From contig NZ_PYAW01000001.1 of the NCBI RefSeq assembly GCF_003014755.1, positions 62,001 through 126,000 on the forward strand: a stretch of DNA of 64,000 nt, given 5' to 3'. The notes below the pieces were generated by a model. It saw only the letters and a list, made by a program, of their open reading frames with translations. It was not told the DNA's origin and searched no databases. Each line of letters begins with the position of its first letter. Positions within the stretch are counted from its first letter, which is position 1. A program made the position numbers and the translations under genes. Shown here in pieces: positions 15,854-25,398 of the stretch. This DNA comes from Chitinophaga niastensis (GTDB taxonomy: Bacteria; Bacteroidota; Bacteroidia; Chitinophagales; Chitinophagaceae).

Positions 15854-17233
15854 ATGGCAACCGTTACGAGAGAAAACATTGGTTTATTGAACGATAAGAT
15901 CACTGTGAAAGTGAGCCAGGAAGATTACCTTCCTAATTTTGACAAAGCAGTAAAGCAATTCAGCAAAAATGCCAACATACCAGGATTCCGTAAAGGAATG
16001 GTACCTGCAGGTATGGTTAAGAAGATGCACGGTCAGGCTATCTTTGGTGATGAAATTCTGAAAACTGTAGAAAAAGAACTGATGGGTTATGTACAGGCAG
16101 AGAAACTGGACCTTTTCGGCCAGCCACTGTCTCTGGACAAACAGGCAAAAAACCTGGATTTCAGCAACCCAGCTGAATACGCTTTCGAATTTGAAGTAGG
16201 TATCAAGCCTTCCTTCAACATTACACCGCTGGAAAATAACAAAACCACCCTTACTAAATATAAAGTAGCCGTTACCGAAGAAATGGTAAACGATGAAATT
16301 CAGCGTCTGCAGCTGAAAGGTGGTAAAACAACCGAGCCTGAAACCATTACCTCAGAAGATAACGTTATCAATGTTACTTTCGATGAGTCTGATAAAAAAG
16401 GCAACGTAGTAGAAGGTGGTATCACCAAAGAAAACGCATTGCTCGTTAAATACTTTACACCTGCTATCCAAAAGGAACTGCAAGGCAAAAAGAACAACGA
16501 CAGCATCGTATTCCAACTGGCTACTTCTTTTGATGAACAGCGTCTGGGCTGGATCCTGAAGGATCTGGGCTTTGAAGCAACGGATAAAGCAGCAGCAGAC
16601 AAATATTTCAAACTGACGATCACTAAAGTAGGTTTGATTGAAAAAAGAGAACTGAACGAAGAATTCTTCAAAGAAATTTATCCTGCGGATAACATCACTA
16701 CAGAAGAAGCTTTCCGCGGTAAACTGAAAGAAGAAATCGGCAAATACTGGGATTCCGAAAGCCGTAATCACCTGCACAACGACCTGTTCGAAGTACTGGT
16801 GCATGAAACGCCGATCGATTTACCAAAGGATTTCCTCAAACGCTGGCTGCAGGTAGGTGGTGAAAAACCCAAAACCGCTGAAGAAGCCGAAAAAGAATTC
16901 CCAAGTTTCGACCACCAACTGCGTTGGACACTGATCAGCGATAAACTGGTTAAAGAAAATAAACTGGAAGTTTCTTTCGAAGATCTGAAAGAAAATGCCA
17001 AACAAAAAGTATTGGGTTACTATGGTGGCGCCGCTGCTGATGGAGCAGAATGGTTAGACAGCTACCTGGATCGCCTGTTACAGGATGAGAAATTTGTAGA
17101 CCAGACTTACCGTGAAATGATCACTGCCAAGTTGTTTGACTGGGCTGAAAGTAAGGTGAACGTGAAAGAAGAGGAAATCAAAGCAGAAGATTTTGTTAAT
17201 TTACCTCATAAACATCACCATCATGAACATTAA
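15854..17233 (+). CDS. tig: Trigger factor, ribosome-associated chaperone and peptidyl-prolyl isomerase
   Basis: The protein has 459 residues from the ATG at 15854 (MATVTREN...). An in-frame ATG at 15791 would add 21 unrelated residues. The N-terminal ribosome-binding domain has the signature loop NANIPGFRKGMVP (the GFRxGxxP motif), which docks on ribosomal protein uL23. The middle and C-terminal regions form the PPIase-like and substrate-cradle domains, as diverged as usual in Bacteroidota. The last residues are histidine-rich (HKHHHHEH). The stop codon lies inside the start of clpP (11 bp overlap). The order tig-clpP-clpX is the conserved chaperone/protease cluster. Confidence 0.95.
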   Translation: MATVTRENIGLLNDKITVKVSQEDYLPNFDKAVKQFSKNANIPGFRKGMVPAGMVKKMHGQAIFGDEILKTVEKELMGYVQAEKLDLFGQPLSLDKQAKNLDFSNPAEYAFEFEVGIKPSFNITPLENNKTTLTKYKVAVTEEMVNDEIQRLQLKGGKTTEPETITSEDNVINVTFDESDKKGNVVEGGITKENALLVKYFTPAIQKELQGKKNNDSIVFQLATSFDEQRLGWILKDLGFEATDKAAADKYFKLTITKVGLIEKRELNEEFFKEIYPADNITTEEAFRGKLKEEIGKYWDSESRNHLHNDLFEVLVHETPIDLPKDFLKRWLQVGGEKPKTAEEAEKEFPSFDHQLRWTLISDKLVKENKLEVSFEDLKENAKQKVLGYYGGAAADGAEWLDSYLDRLLQDEKFVDQTYREMITAKLFDWAESKVNVKEEEIKAEDFVNLPHKHHHHEH

Positions 17234-17924
17234 TAACGAATTCAGAAAATATGCCATCCAGCATCGTGGAATCAGCAGCCTGGTAGTAGATAGCTATGCT
17301 AAGAGTCACCAGTTAAACAGTCTGACTCCTTACATCCTTGAAGAGCGTCAGTTGAATATGCAACAGATGGACGTTTTCTCCAGGTTGATGGCTGATCGTA
17401 TTATTTTCCTCGGAGATCCTGTGAATGACTACGTGGCTAACGTAATTACCGCGCAGCTTTTGTTCCTGGAGTCTTCTGACCGTACCCGCGATATCCAGAT
17501 GTACATTAACAGCCCCGGAGGCAGTGTATATGCTGGTTTGGGTATATATGATACCATGCAGGTTGTTTCTCCTGAAATAGCTACTATCTGTACCGGTATG
17601 GCCGCCTCTTTTGGTGCTGTACTGCTGGTAGCAGGTGCTAAAGGAAAACGTACTGCCCTGAAACACGCCCGTGTAATGATCCACCAGCCTCATGGCGGTG
17701 CTGAAGGTCAAACTTCAGATATCGAGATCACTGCACGTGAGTTCGTGAAACTGAAAAAAGAGCTGAATGAAATCATTGCCAGCCATTGCGGACAGGCAGT
17801 GAAAAAAGTGGAAAAGGACTCTGATCGTGACTACTGGATGACTGCGGACGAAGCTAAAGAATACGGCATCATCGATGACGTACTCCAGAAGAATCCTAAG
17901 AAAAATCTGGATACGCCTCAGTAA
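17223..17924 (+). CDS. clpP: ATP-dependent Clp protease proteolytic subunit
   Basis: This is the serine protease subunit that forms the tetradecameric barrel used with ClpX. It has 233 residues from the ATG at 17223; a longer frame starting at 17193 lies inside tig and is rejected. The catalytic Ser is in CTGMAASFGAVL, His in MIHQPHGG and Asp in VEKDSDRDYWM. The INSPGGSV oxyanion-strand motif is intact. The N-terminal extension before FLGDPV is longer than in E. coli, as in other Bacteroidota. The gene overlaps tig by 11 bp. A palindrome at 17952-18010 follows and separates it from clpX. Confidence 0.97.
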   Translation: MNINNEFRKYAIQHRGISSLVVDSYAKSHQLNSLTPYILEERQLNMQQMDVFSRLMADRIIFLGDPVNDYVANVITAQLLFLESSDRTRDIQMYINSPGGSVYAGLGIYDTMQVVSPEIATICTGMAASFGAVLLVAGAKGKRTALKHARVMIHQPHGGAEGQTSDIEITAREFVKLKKELNEIIASHCGQAVKKVEKDSDRDYWMTADEAKEYGIIDDVLQKNPKKNLDTPQ

Positions 17925-17951
17925 GGCATAAAAAGCTTAACGCATAAAGTA

Positions 17952-18010
17952 ATTAAAGCGAAGATATTAGCGGGTTATTTAAAAGATTCCGCTGATGTCT
18001 TCGCTTTAAT
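17952..18010. repeat. Intergenic palindrome with AGCGAAGAT core, between clpP and clpX
   Basis: Two 22-base arms (17952-17973 and 17989-18010) are complementary apart from two positions that form G-U pairs in RNA. The loop is 15 bases. The left arm contains AGCGAAGAT (17957-17965) followed by AGCGG; the same core and AGCGG partner occur inside the larger palindromes elsewhere in this window. It may attenuate clpP read-through into clpX. Confidence 0.7.
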
Positions 18011-18060
18011 AGCTTATAAGCTCAGCCTGCGCTTTAACCTTTTTAGTCAGCTTTTTAGTG

Positions 18061-18068
18061 TAAATTTG
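18061..18068 (+). promoter_or_regulatory. Possible -7 element for clpX
   Basis: TAAATTTG matches TAnnTTTG and lies 60 bp before the clpX start codon, after the clpP-clpX palindrome. No clear TTG -33 element is found at the usual distance, so support is partial. Confidence 0.4.
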
Positions 18069-18127
18069 TACCCCTGTAATATGATTGCAGGCAATGATAG
18101 TTTCGTTGAAAAATAATCTATTCCGAA

Positions 18128-19375
18128 ATGAAAGAAACAAAAATTCGTTGCTCTTTTTGCAGCCGCTCTAAGGAAGAAGTGCAGATATTAATAGCGGGAG
18201 CGGAAGGACATATCTGTGAAAACTGCGTAGCTAATGCACAGGAAATAATTGACCAGGAGTTATTTGCTCCCGGTAAAAAAGCTGCAGCAGCTGCCGTGGC
18301 TCCGCACTTTGCGACTAAAGTGTCCAAACCAAAGGACATGAAAAAGTTCCTGGATGAGTATGTAATTGGTCAGGATGATGCAAAGAAAATACTGGCAGTA
18401 GCTGTATATAATCACTACAAAAGACTCAACCAACAGGTAGGAGATGATGAAGTAGAGATCGAAAAATCAAACATTATCATGGTGGGTGAAACCGGCACCG
18501 GTAAAACCCTGCTGGCTAAATCTATCGCCAAGCAATTAAACGTGCCTTTCGCTATTGTAGATGCTACCGTATTTACTGAAGCTGGTTACGTAGGCGAAGA
18601 CGTAGAAAGTATCCTCAGCCGCCTGTTACAGGTATGTAACTACGATGTGGAAGCTGCTGAACGTGGTATCGTATATATCGATGAAATAGATAAGATTGCC
18701 CGTAAAAGCGATAACCCTTCCATTACCCGCGATGTGAGTGGTGAAGGCGTACAACAGGGCCTCCTGAAATTACTGGAAGGCACCGAAGTACTGGTACCTC
18801 CTCAGGGTGGTCGTAAACACCCGGAACAGAAACTGATCAAACTGAACACGCAAAACATCCTGTTCATCTGCGGTGGCGCATTTGATGGCGTGGAAAGAAT
18901 CATCAGCAGAAGAATACAAACACATTCTATTGGCTTTACTGTCAACAAAGAAAAGGAAGAAGAGAACAGAAAACAGATCCTGCGTTACATCAACTCACAG
19001 GACCTGAAAACATTTGGCCTCATCCCGGAATTACTGGGTCGTTTGCCGGTGGTTACTTACCTCAACTCCCTCGACAGAGACACATTGAAAGCTATCTTAA
19101 CCGAGCCTAAAAATGCGTTAGTAAAACAATACAAGAAACTGTTCAAAGTAGAAAACATAGACCTCCACGTAGAAGATGATGCGATAGAATACATCGTAGA
19201 TAAAGCTATGGAATACAAACTGGGTGCACGCGGTCTCCGCTCCATCTGTGAAGTAGTATTAAGCGATGCTATGTATGAACTGCCATCTGCTAACGAAACC
19301 ACCTTTATCCTGAGCAAAGAATATGCACAGGCTAAACTGGAGCAGTCTACCTTGATAAAACTGAAAGTTGCATAA
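18128..19375 (+). CDS. clpX: ATP-dependent Clp protease ATP-binding subunit ClpX
   Basis: This AAA+ unfoldase (415 residues) feeds substrates to ClpP. The N-terminal zinc-binding domain has [11 protein letters not shown] and ICENCV (two CxxC pairs). Walker A is GETGTGKT, pore loop 1 is in [10 protein letters not shown], Walker B is [11 protein letters not shown], and the RKH loop is in GGRKHPEQK. The C-terminal sensor-2 region has ARGLRSICE. Length and motifs are normal. It lies 203 bp after clpP with a palindrome and a possible promoter between, so it may be transcribed separately. Confidence 0.97.
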   Translation: MKETKIRCSFCSRSKEEVQILIAGAEGHICENCVANAQEIIDQELFAPGKKAAAAAVAPHFATKVSKPKDMKKFLDEYVIGQDDAKKILAVAVYNHYKRLNQQVGDDEVEIEKSNIIMVGETGTGKTLLAKSIAKQLNVPFAIVDATVFTEAGYVGEDVESILSRLLQVCNYDVEAAERGIVYIDEIDKIARKSDNPSITRDVSGEGVQQGLLKLLEGTEVLVPPQGGRKHPEQKLIKLNTQNILFICGGAFDGVERIISRRIQTHSIGFTVNKEKEEENRKQILRYINSQDLKTFGLIPELLGRLPVVTYLNSLDRDTLKAILTEPKNALVKQYKKLFKVENIDLHVEDDAIEYIVDKAMEYKLGARGLRSICEVVLSDAMYELPSANETTFILSKEYAQAKLEQSTLIKLKVA

Positions 19376-19405
19376 CGTTTATCTCTAACTATAAAACCAC
19401 TATTT

Positions 19406-19699
19406 ATGCAGGAACTCATTCAGCAATTGCAGGAAAAAGCGGGTCTTACGGCCGAACAAGCCGCACAATCCATAGACGTAATCAAAGAATACGTAAAAGG
19501 CAAGCTGCCTCCTTTTATTGCCGGCACTGTAGACAATTGGTTTGCGGGCATGTCAGATAAAGCAGAAGGCAAAAAAGCCGGCCTGATGGACCAGGCAAGT
19601 GATTTCCTGGATAACGTGAAAGATAAAGCAGAAGACTGGGCAGAAGAAGCAAAGGATAAAGTATCCGACTTCTTCAATAAAGATAAGAAAGGTGCATAA
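19406..19699 (+). CDS. Small acidic amphipathic protein, unrecognised
   Basis: This 97-residue protein starts 30 bp after clpX on the same strand and ends just before a strong terminator, so it is probably cotranscribed with clpX. The first 50 residues (LIQQLQEKAGLTAEQAAQSI, then KEYVKGKLPPFIAGTVDNW) look like a short helical domain. The second half is a Lys/Glu/Asp-rich amphipathic helix with DKAEDWAEEAKDKVSDFF, similar in character to LEA-like or CsbD-like stress proteins. No catalytic motif is seen. Codon use and charge pattern look like a real gene. The function is unknown; a stress or envelope role is only a guess. Confidence 0.75.
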   Translation: MQELIQQLQEKAGLTAEQAAQSIDVIKEYVKGKLPPFIAGTVDNWFAGMSDKAEGKKAGLMDQASDFLDNVKDKAEDWAEEAKDKVSDFFNKDKKGA

Positions 19700-19730
19700 C
19701 CACTGGTAATGCATAACAGGTAATAAACCA

Positions 19731-19770
19731 AAACACCCTTCCGCACAATACGGAAGGGTGTTTTAGTTTT
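19731..19770 (+). terminator. Rho-independent terminator after the clpX operon
   Basis: AAACACCCTTCCG (19731-19743) pairs with CGGAAGGGTGTTT (19751-19763) over a 7-base loop and is followed by TTTTAGTTTT. It lies 31 bp after the small acidic gene. Confidence 0.85.
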
Positions 19771-19939
19771 ATAGCGTTTTCAGATAGCGTTATTTTAGGT
19801 AAAAGTACCAGGGATAAAAGGTTATGTCTCCTCAGTTTAGACACTGAATGAAGGAAAAACATAACGTGGATTACAAGTTCTACATCTTTTTTAAAACTTC
19901 TTTCAGACAATCACGTAAATCTGTTTGATTCCGGTATAG

Positions 19940-19965
19940 AAAAGCACCCGTTACAGGGTGCTTTT
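19940..19965. terminator. Isolated terminator hairpin in a gene-free stretch
   Basis: AAAAGCACCC (19940-19949) pairs with GGGTGCTTTT (19956-19965). It can act on either strand, with a TTTT on each side. The 500 bp from 19700 to 20200 has no credible gene. The hairpin could end the minus-strand acyl-CoA dehydrogenase transcript (stop at 20201) or a small plus-strand RNA between 19771 and 19965. Confidence 0.65.
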
Positions 19966-20200
19966 CATTGCGTAAAAGTGTTTCAAATCTTTCTTTGATT
20001 TTGTGTGTTAAGGTTGATAAACGGTAAAGAGTGATGAATTAACCCAAATTTAACGTTCCTTTTGCAATATTCAATAACACTAAAGGGGTAATGTTATATT
20101 AATTTGAAAAAATGATAAATGGCTTATAACCTTTCTTTTTTTAAATTAAAAAAATACATCTACTCCAATCTTGTCAAAATCAATAGCAAAATCGTTATAG

Positions 20201-21340
20201 TTATCTCAAGGCTTCGCGTGCTATGACGATCTTTTGAATTTCTGAGGTTCCCTCCCCTATAGTGCATAATTTTGCATCCCGATAAAATTTCTCCACCGGA
20301 AAATCTTTTGTATACCCATACCCCCCAAATACCTGTACTGCTTCATTAGCTACCCTTACCGCTACTTCAGATGCGTAATACTTAGCCATAGCAGCTTGTT
20401 GCGTCATCTTCACCTTACGGTTCTTCATATCGGCTGCCTGCATAGTGAGTAATTCCGCTGCTTCAATTTCAGTGGCCATATCGGCCAGTTTAAAAGAGAT
20501 GCCCTGGAAATTAGCAATCGGCTGATCAAACTGGTGGCGTTCTTTAGAATATTTGATAGCTGCATCACAAGCACCCTTAGCAATACCGAGCGACAATGCA
20601 GCAATGGAGATACGGCCACCATCCAGCACTTTCATGGATTGTATAAAACCATCCCCTTCTGCCCCCAGCATATTTTCTGCGGGTATACGGCAATTATCAA
20701 ATATCATTTCGGCTGTTTCAGAGGCACGCATGCCCAGTTTATTCTCTTTCTTGCCACCGCTGAATCCCGGTGTACCTTTTTCTACTACAAATGCGCTCAT
20801 ACCATGACTATCACGCACATCGCCGGTGCGCACTATCACTACAGCTACATCGCAGCTCCTGCCGTGTGTGATCCAGCATTTGGTGCCATTAATCACCCAG
20901 TCGTTGCCATCTTTTTTTGCTACACATTTCATATTCATGGCATCAGAGCCGGTATTAGGTTCTGTTAAGCCCCATGCGCCAATCCACTCTGCAGTAGCCA
21001 GTTTTGGAAGATAACGTTGTTTCTGTGCATCGTTGCCGAATTGTAAAATATGACCAGTGCCTAAAGAGTTATGTGCAGCTACACTTAGTCCGATAGCCCC
21101 GCAAATACGGGAAATCTCACTGATCACGGTTACATACTCCAGGTATCCCAGGCCACTGCCACCGTATTCCTGTGGCACCAACACCCCCATCAGCCCCAGT
21201 TCTCCCAGTTTCTTGAATACATGTACGGGAAATTCCTGTTTTTCATCCCATTCCAACACGTAAGGCTGAATATTTGTCTTTCCGAAATCCCGGATCATTT
21301 GCGCAATCTGTTGCTGCATTTCCGTAGGCTCAAAGTTCAT
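20201..21340 (-). CDS. Acyl-CoA dehydrogenase
   Basis: This FAD-dependent enzyme (379 residues) oxidises acyl-CoA to trans-2-enoyl-CoA and passes electrons to an electron-transfer flavoprotein. The N-terminal helical domain is followed by the FAD-binding strand region ([27 protein letters not shown]) and the C-terminal helical domain with [18 protein letters not shown]. The catalytic Glu is in the C-terminal GEGTSEIQ motif, as in short- and medium-chain members. Length is normal. The start codon is 12 bp from the end of the helix-hairpin-helix gene upstream on the same strand. Chain-length preference cannot be read from sequence. Butyryl- or isovaleryl-CoA-like substrates are possible. Confidence 0.94.
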   Translation of the reverse strand: MNFEPTEMQQQIAQMIRDFGKTNIQPYVLEWDEKQEFPVHVFKKLGELGLMGVLVPQEYGGSGLGYLEYVTVISEISRICGAIGLSVAAHNSLGTGHILQFGNDAQKQRYLPKLATAEWIGAWGLTEPNTGSDAMNMKCVAKKDGNDWVINGTKCWITHGRSCDVAVVIVRTGDVRDSHGMSAFVVEKGTPGFSGGKKENKLGMRASETAEMIFDNCRIPAENMLGAEGDGFIQSMKVLDGGRISIAALSLGIAKGACDAAIKYSKERHQFDQPIANFQGISFKLADMATEIEAAELLTMQAADMKNRKVKMTQQAAMAKYYASEVAVRVANEAVQVFGGYGYTKDFPVEKFYRDAKLCTIGEGTSEIQKIVIAREALR

Positions 21341-21352
21341 AAACGTGTGGCT

Positions 21353-22288
21353 TTAAAGTTTGATCTCAATGTAATGTTCAATTTTACGATAAATAATCTC
21401 ATCCACCAACGGCAGGGCACGAAGCTCATCTACCTGCCTGAAACCCGCGTGGGCGCTACGATACTGCACTATTAAACGGGCCAGTTTATAGCGTATGTAT
21501 GGGTGAGCTGCCAAAGATTTTTCATCTGTGCTGTTGAGGTCCATTTTTTTTAGAGAACTATTACTGATCTGTAAGAACGGTTGAATTTTTTGAAATGTGG
21601 AGTCTGGCAAACCATAACATTCACTTACCTGCGCTACTGCATAAAAGCCGCCGAGCTTGTCGCGGAAGGCTACTATCCGTCGGGCGAAGCCCGCTCCGAT
21701 GCCGGGCAGCGTTTGCCAGACGAGGGTATCCGACGTATTAATATCGATGATACTGGCAGGTGGTTTTGCCCGAAAACGGGTAAATGCAGTATCTCTCTTA
21801 AAGGTCCACGACTTACGGTAAGCGGTATCCCTGTTAAAGGTTTTTTCATCTCCCTTAAACCTGTCCCCTGCAATACTTACAAACGGTAACAGCTTTGCGC
21901 ACAATGCAGGCGATATACCATAGATCTTCTGTAAATCACCGGGCTGGCGGAAATGGCCGCCTTTGGAAAGGTATTTCTGAATGGTTTGTGCAGTACGTTC
22001 GCTAACACCCAATCGCAGCCAATCCGCCACGGGTAAGGTATTGGGGTCAAAATAAAAAAGTGGTGCAGCAGCCGTTTTTTCATCTGGCAGGGATGCAGGG
22101 AGCATTTGCGCTTCAAATACAGCTACGGCTAATTTTAAATTACTGGTATCGGTAACGGGTATACGCTGAAAATGAAAAAGTATATCCGGCATCTGGCAGG
22201 TGAGCAGGATCAGGCCCACCAGCAACAGTATACCGGAACGTTCCTTTCGCGAAAACCGGAGATATTCCCGGGCAAAAGACTTCCACAT
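21353..22288 (-). CDS. Membrane-anchored ComEA-like helix-hairpin-helix protein
   Basis: The 311-residue protein has one N-terminal hydrophobic helix (about 19-31, GILLLVGLILLTCQM) followed by several helix-hairpin-helix units. Recognisable units are LSKGGHFRQPGDLQKIYGIS, DINTSDTLVWQTLPGIGAGFARRIV (IDINTS...LPGIG, a ComEA hallmark) and DLNSTDEKSLAAHPYIRYKLARLI. These domains bind DNA non-specifically. With the membrane anchor, a role in DNA uptake or periplasmic DNA binding is plausible, as for ComEA. The protein is longer than ComEA and has at least three repeat units. It overlaps no neighbour but is close to the acyl-CoA dehydrogenase gene downstream. Confidence 0.87.
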   Translation of the reverse strand: MWKSFAREYLRFSRKERSGILLLVGLILLTCQMPDILFHFQRIPVTDTSNLKLAVAVFEAQMLPASLPDEKTAAAPLFYFDPNTLPVADWLRLGVSERTAQTIQKYLSKGGHFRQPGDLQKIYGISPALCAKLLPFVSIAGDRFKGDEKTFNRDTAYRKSWTFKRDTAFTRFRAKPPASIIDINTSDTLVWQTLPGIGAGFARRIVAFRDKLGGFYAVAQVSECYGLPDSTFQKIQPFLQISNSSLKKMDLNSTDEKSLAAHPYIRYKLARLIVQYRSAHAGFRQVDELRALPLVDEIIYRKIEHYIEIKL

Positions 22289-22357
22289 GGGGTAACAAAG
22301 TTTCTCCCTAAATTAATTAACCGGGACCGGCAGTTTGTTAATGGAAAGTAAATGGTC

Positions 22358-23119
22358 TTAAATTTCTATGGTGAGCCCATCATGCGCCAGCGCCATGCCA
22401 TTGGGCAATTCCTTGGTTACTTCTTCATGCAATCCCAGCTGGTGGCTGATATGCGTAAAATACACGTTAGGTACTTCCAGCTCCTTTCCCAGTGCAATGG
22501 CTTCTTCCAGCGTAAAATGCGAGATGTGTTTTTCTTTGCGCAGGGCATTCAGCACCAGTACTTTTGAACCGCGGATCTTTTCTTTTTCTTCCGGCGCAAT
22601 AAAATTAGCATCGGTGATATAGGTAAAATCATGGACACGAAAACCCATCACCGGCATTTTATAATGCATTACCTGTATAGGCGTGATCGTTAGTCCGTTT
22701 ATCTGGAAAGGCCCGTCACTAATCGTTTTCAGATTTATCTCCGGAATACCCGGGTATTTAAAATCAGCAAAGGCATAGGCAAATTCACGCATGATAATGT
22801 TCTGCGAAAATTCAGTTGCAAAAATATCTATAGAGCTTTTCTGAAAGAAATTAAAAGCGCGGATATCATCCATGCCGGCGATATGATCTTTATGAGAATG
22901 TGTGATGAGTACAGCTTCCAGGTGTCCTACCTTTTCGCGCAGCATCTGGTAACGGAAGTCGGGTGTGGTATCCACTACAATATTACCTGCAGGTGAGGCG
23001 ATGAGGATACTGCTCCTTAAACGTTTATCTTTTTTGTCGGAAGACGAGCAAACTTCGCAACCACAAGCTATTACCGGTACTCCCTGCGATGTGCCTGTTC
23101 CTAAGAATGTAACTTTCAT
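22358..23119 (-). CDS. Metallo-beta-lactamase-fold hydrolase, PhnP-like
   Basis: This 253-residue MBL-fold protein has the metal-binding motif THSHKDHIAG (HxHxDH). An N-terminal signature TFLGTGTSQGVPV is followed by a Cys-rich segment ACGCEVCSS, typical of the PhnP/cyclic-phosphodiesterase branch; the Cys-His set may bind a structural zinc. Further ligands are likely in VMHYKMP, DANF and FTHISHQLG. PhnP hydrolyses cyclic ribose phosphates in phosphonate breakdown, but no phn genes are present here, so the substrate is open. Start spacing and length fit the family. Confidence 0.88.
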   Translation of the reverse strand: MKVTFLGTGTSQGVPVIACGCEVCSSSDKKDKRLRSSILIASPAGNIVVDTTPDFRYQMLREKVGHLEAVLITHSHKDHIAGMDDIRAFNFFQKSSIDIFATEFSQNIIMREFAYAFADFKYPGIPEINLKTISDGPFQINGLTITPIQVMHYKMPVMGFRVHDFTYITDANFIAPEEKEKIRGSKVLVLNALRKEKHISHFTLEEAIALGKELEVPNVYFTHISHQLGLHEEVTKELPNGMALAHDGLTIEI

Positions 23120-23143
23120 CCAAAAATCATTTGTCTGTTTAAC

Positions 23144-23464
23144 CTATTCTGCTGTTCCTTCCTGTTCGGCGGCCGTATCTGACGAGGCATCTGCAACAGG
23201 TTTGCTTGCCTGGATCTGCTTGTACAGCTTATGTGATTCTGTTGTAAGCAATTCTTCCTCCAGCGGCAGGGTAGTTAAAATATCGATCAATGCATTAATG
23301 CGTCCTTCCAGGTTCAGGAATCTGTTGATCACCACCACCTTTTTATGTTCCAGTACGCAATAGCCGGAGGTAAAACTACCTTTTTCGAAGCGCAGCACAT
23401 ACTTGGCTTCATCAAAGATTTTTTCCAGCTTAGTCAGGTTATTAGGCGTGATTTTGATATTCAT
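23144..23464 (-). CDS. Conserved hypothetical protein of the Bacteroidota type
   Basis: This 106-residue soluble protein lies 24 bp upstream of the MBL hydrolase gene and in the same direction; the two could form one transcript. The first 75 residues look folded (LEKIFDEAKYVLRFEKGSF, KKVVVINRFLNLEGRI), and the last 30 are low-complexity Ala/Thr/Glu. I recognise no catalytic motif. Its place between porX and the hydrolase gene, and the regular amino acid composition, argue for a real gene. The function is unknown. Confidence 0.72.
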   Translation of the reverse strand: MNIKITPNNLTKLEKIFDEAKYVLRFEKGSFTSGYCVLEHKKVVVINRFLNLEGRINALIDILTTLPLEEELLTTESHKLYKQIQASKPVADASSDTAAEQEGTAE

Positions 23465-23485
23465 GTGGCAAAAATAGCAAAAAGC

Positions 23486-23567
23486 TGTTAGCCGTTAGCT
23501 TTTAGTAAATGCAGCGAGAATATATGATTTTATCTTCGCTGCATTTACTAAAAACTAACGGCTAACA
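23486..23567. repeat. Intergenic palindrome downstream of porX (TTAGC-rich arms)
   Basis: The arms of about 32 bases carry GTTAGCCGTTAG and GTAAATGCAGCGA, and their complements follow on the right. The right arm contains ATCTTCGCT (23532-23540), the complement of the AGCGAAGAT core. The element stops 1 bp before the porX stop codon (minus strand). It belongs with the elements at 30700-30783 and 63495-63628, which have similar TTAGC/TTTTAGC units. Confidence 0.7.
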
Positions 23568-23568
23568 A

Positions 23569-25122
23569 CTATTTAGATACCATCCTGGCAAAGGGTACAA
23601 TCATTTCTTCCAGGGAAATGCCACCATGCTGAAATGTATTGCGGTAATAGTTTACAAAATAATTGTAGTTATTAGGATAGCAGAGATAGCCATCTCCCTT
23701 GGCAAAAATGTAAGATGAGTTTACGTTGGGCTTGGGTAAACCAGCTTCCCGCGGATCTCTGAAAGCCAGTACCTCTTTAGGATCGTAGTTCAGGTTGCGC
23801 CCGTGTTTATAACGCAGGTTGGTAGTTGTTTGTTTGTCGCCGATCACTTTTACCGGTGTTTTCACGCGCACGCTGCCATGATCTGTGGCGATGATAAGAT
23901 TAATTTTTTTATCGCTGATACGTTTCAGTGCCTGGTGCAACGGGCTGTGTTCAAACCAGCTGTTAGTGATAGAGCGGTAAGAGGCTTCATCACCGGCCAG
24001 TTCCTTGAGCACTTCCATTTCTGTACGGGCGTGGCTGAGCATATCAACAAAATTATATACAATGATGCTGAGCGGATAGTCCAGCATATTATGAATATTA
24101 TTGAGCATGGTTTGCGCATCCGCATGGTTGGTGACCTTGGTGTAGGAAAAACGGGGATCCATTTTCAATTGCTTCAGCTGAGCGGCAAAGAAATGTTCCT
24201 CGTACAGGTTTTTCCCGCCTTCTTCATCGTCATTTTTCCATTCCTGCGGAAATTTATGTTCTATATCTATCGGCAACATGCCGGCAAAGATGGCGTTACG
24301 GCTGTATTGCGTACTGGTAGGCAGAATACTGTAAAACGATTCTTCTTCCACCAACCGGAACGATTCCTGAAAAATGGGCAGGATCGCCTTCCACTGGTCG
24401 TAGCGGAGGTTATCTATCAGTAAAAACACATTGGGCACAGATGGGTCCATGTTAGGAACTACCTTATCGCGGAACAGGGTATGCGACATCACCGGGGCGT
24501 CTTTAGCTTTGGGATGTAGCCATTCGCCATAGTTTCTGCTGATAAATTTGGAGAATTCGTTGTTGGCTTCGGCTTTCTGCGCATTAAATACCTCCAGCAT
24601 TTCGGGGCTGTTGGCTTTGGTCATTTCCATTTCCCAGTAAACGAGTTTCTTGTAGATGTCCATCCACTCATTGTAATCCGGGTTGGAACTGAGGGCCATG
24701 AACAGTGTACGGAACTCCTGTTGGTAGGCAGTGGTTGTTTTTTCCGCTACCAGCCTTTTGTTATCAATTATTTTTTTGAGAGATAATAATACCTGGTTGG
24801 GATTTACCGGTTTGATGAGATAATCGGTGATCTGGGAGCCGATAGCGTCGTCCATCACGTTTTCCGCCTCATTTTTGGTGATCATGACTACCGGGATCTG
24901 CTGATCTATTTCCTTGATTTTACCCAGTGTTTCCAGTCCGGTGATGCCTGGCATGGATTCATCCAACAGTACCACATCCACTACCTTCTCTTTCAGAAAT
25001 TCCAGTGCATCATATCCGTTTGTCAGGGCAGAAACTTTATACCCTTTGCTTTCCAAAAAAATTATCTGTGATTTTAAAGACTCTATTTCATCGTCTACCC
25101 AAAGTATATTTATCTGGCTCAT
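23569..25122 (-). CDS. porX: PorX, response regulator with PglZ effector domain (type IX secretion/gliding)
   Basis: The 517-residue protein has an N-terminal receiver (1-125) with INILWVDDEIESL, phosphoacceptor Asp54 in VVLLDESMPG and Lys in YLIKPVNP. A helical linker joins it to a C-terminal alkaline-phosphatase-like PglZ domain with NVFLLIDNLRYDQWKAI and IIATDHGSVRVKTP, the metal-binding Asp/His sites. In Porphyromonas gingivalis and flavobacteria, PorX controls type IX secretion; its PglZ domain is a zinc-dependent phosphodiesterase acting on oligonucleotides. Its kinase partner PorY is not in this window. This gene is good evidence that the organism has a type IX system. Confidence 0.94.
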   Translation of the reverse strand: MSQINILWVDDEIESLKSQIIFLESKGYKVSALTNGYDALEFLKEKVVDVVLLDESMPGITGLETLGKIKEIDQQIPVVMITKNEAENVMDDAIGSQITDYLIKPVNPNQVLLSLKKIIDNKRLVAEKTTTAYQQEFRTLFMALSSNPDYNEWMDIYKKLVYWEMEMTKANSPEMLEVFNAQKAEANNEFSKFISRNYGEWLHPKAKDAPVMSHTLFRDKVVPNMDPSVPNVFLLIDNLRYDQWKAILPIFQESFRLVEEESFYSILPTSTQYSRNAIFAGMLPIDIEHKFPQEWKNDDEEGGKNLYEEHFFAAQLKQLKMDPRFSYTKVTNHADAQTMLNNIHNMLDYPLSIIVYNFVDMLSHARTEMEVLKELAGDEASYRSITNSWFEHSPLHQALKRISDKKINLIIATDHGSVRVKTPVKVIGDKQTTTNLRYKHGRNLNYDPKEVLAFRDPREAGLPKPNVNSSYIFAKGDGYLCYPNNYNYFVNYYRNTFQHGGISLEEMIVPFARMVSK

Positions 25123-25398
25123 AGAAAGATTTAAGTACCGGTAAAAAAAGAAAATTACCCTAATTTTTTGGCAAATATCATTCCCCGTATATCATTTGCC
25201 GGTAATTATATGTTAAAAAGGCGAGTGCGGCGCAAAATGATAGTAGTAAAAAGCGTGGAGGCTGATAAAGTTATTTACCTTCGCATCCATAACTTTTCAT
25301 ACCTGTAACCTACCAACTGTTTTTTTACTGTAATAGGGGTTTTGTGGACGGAGGACGTCATTATAAGTAAAAAAAATACATATAATTAAATCATGGTG

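Noticed and set aside
19674..19910. 78-codon minus-strand frame in the gap after clpX
   Set aside because: It crosses the clpX-operon terminator and has no recognisable feature.
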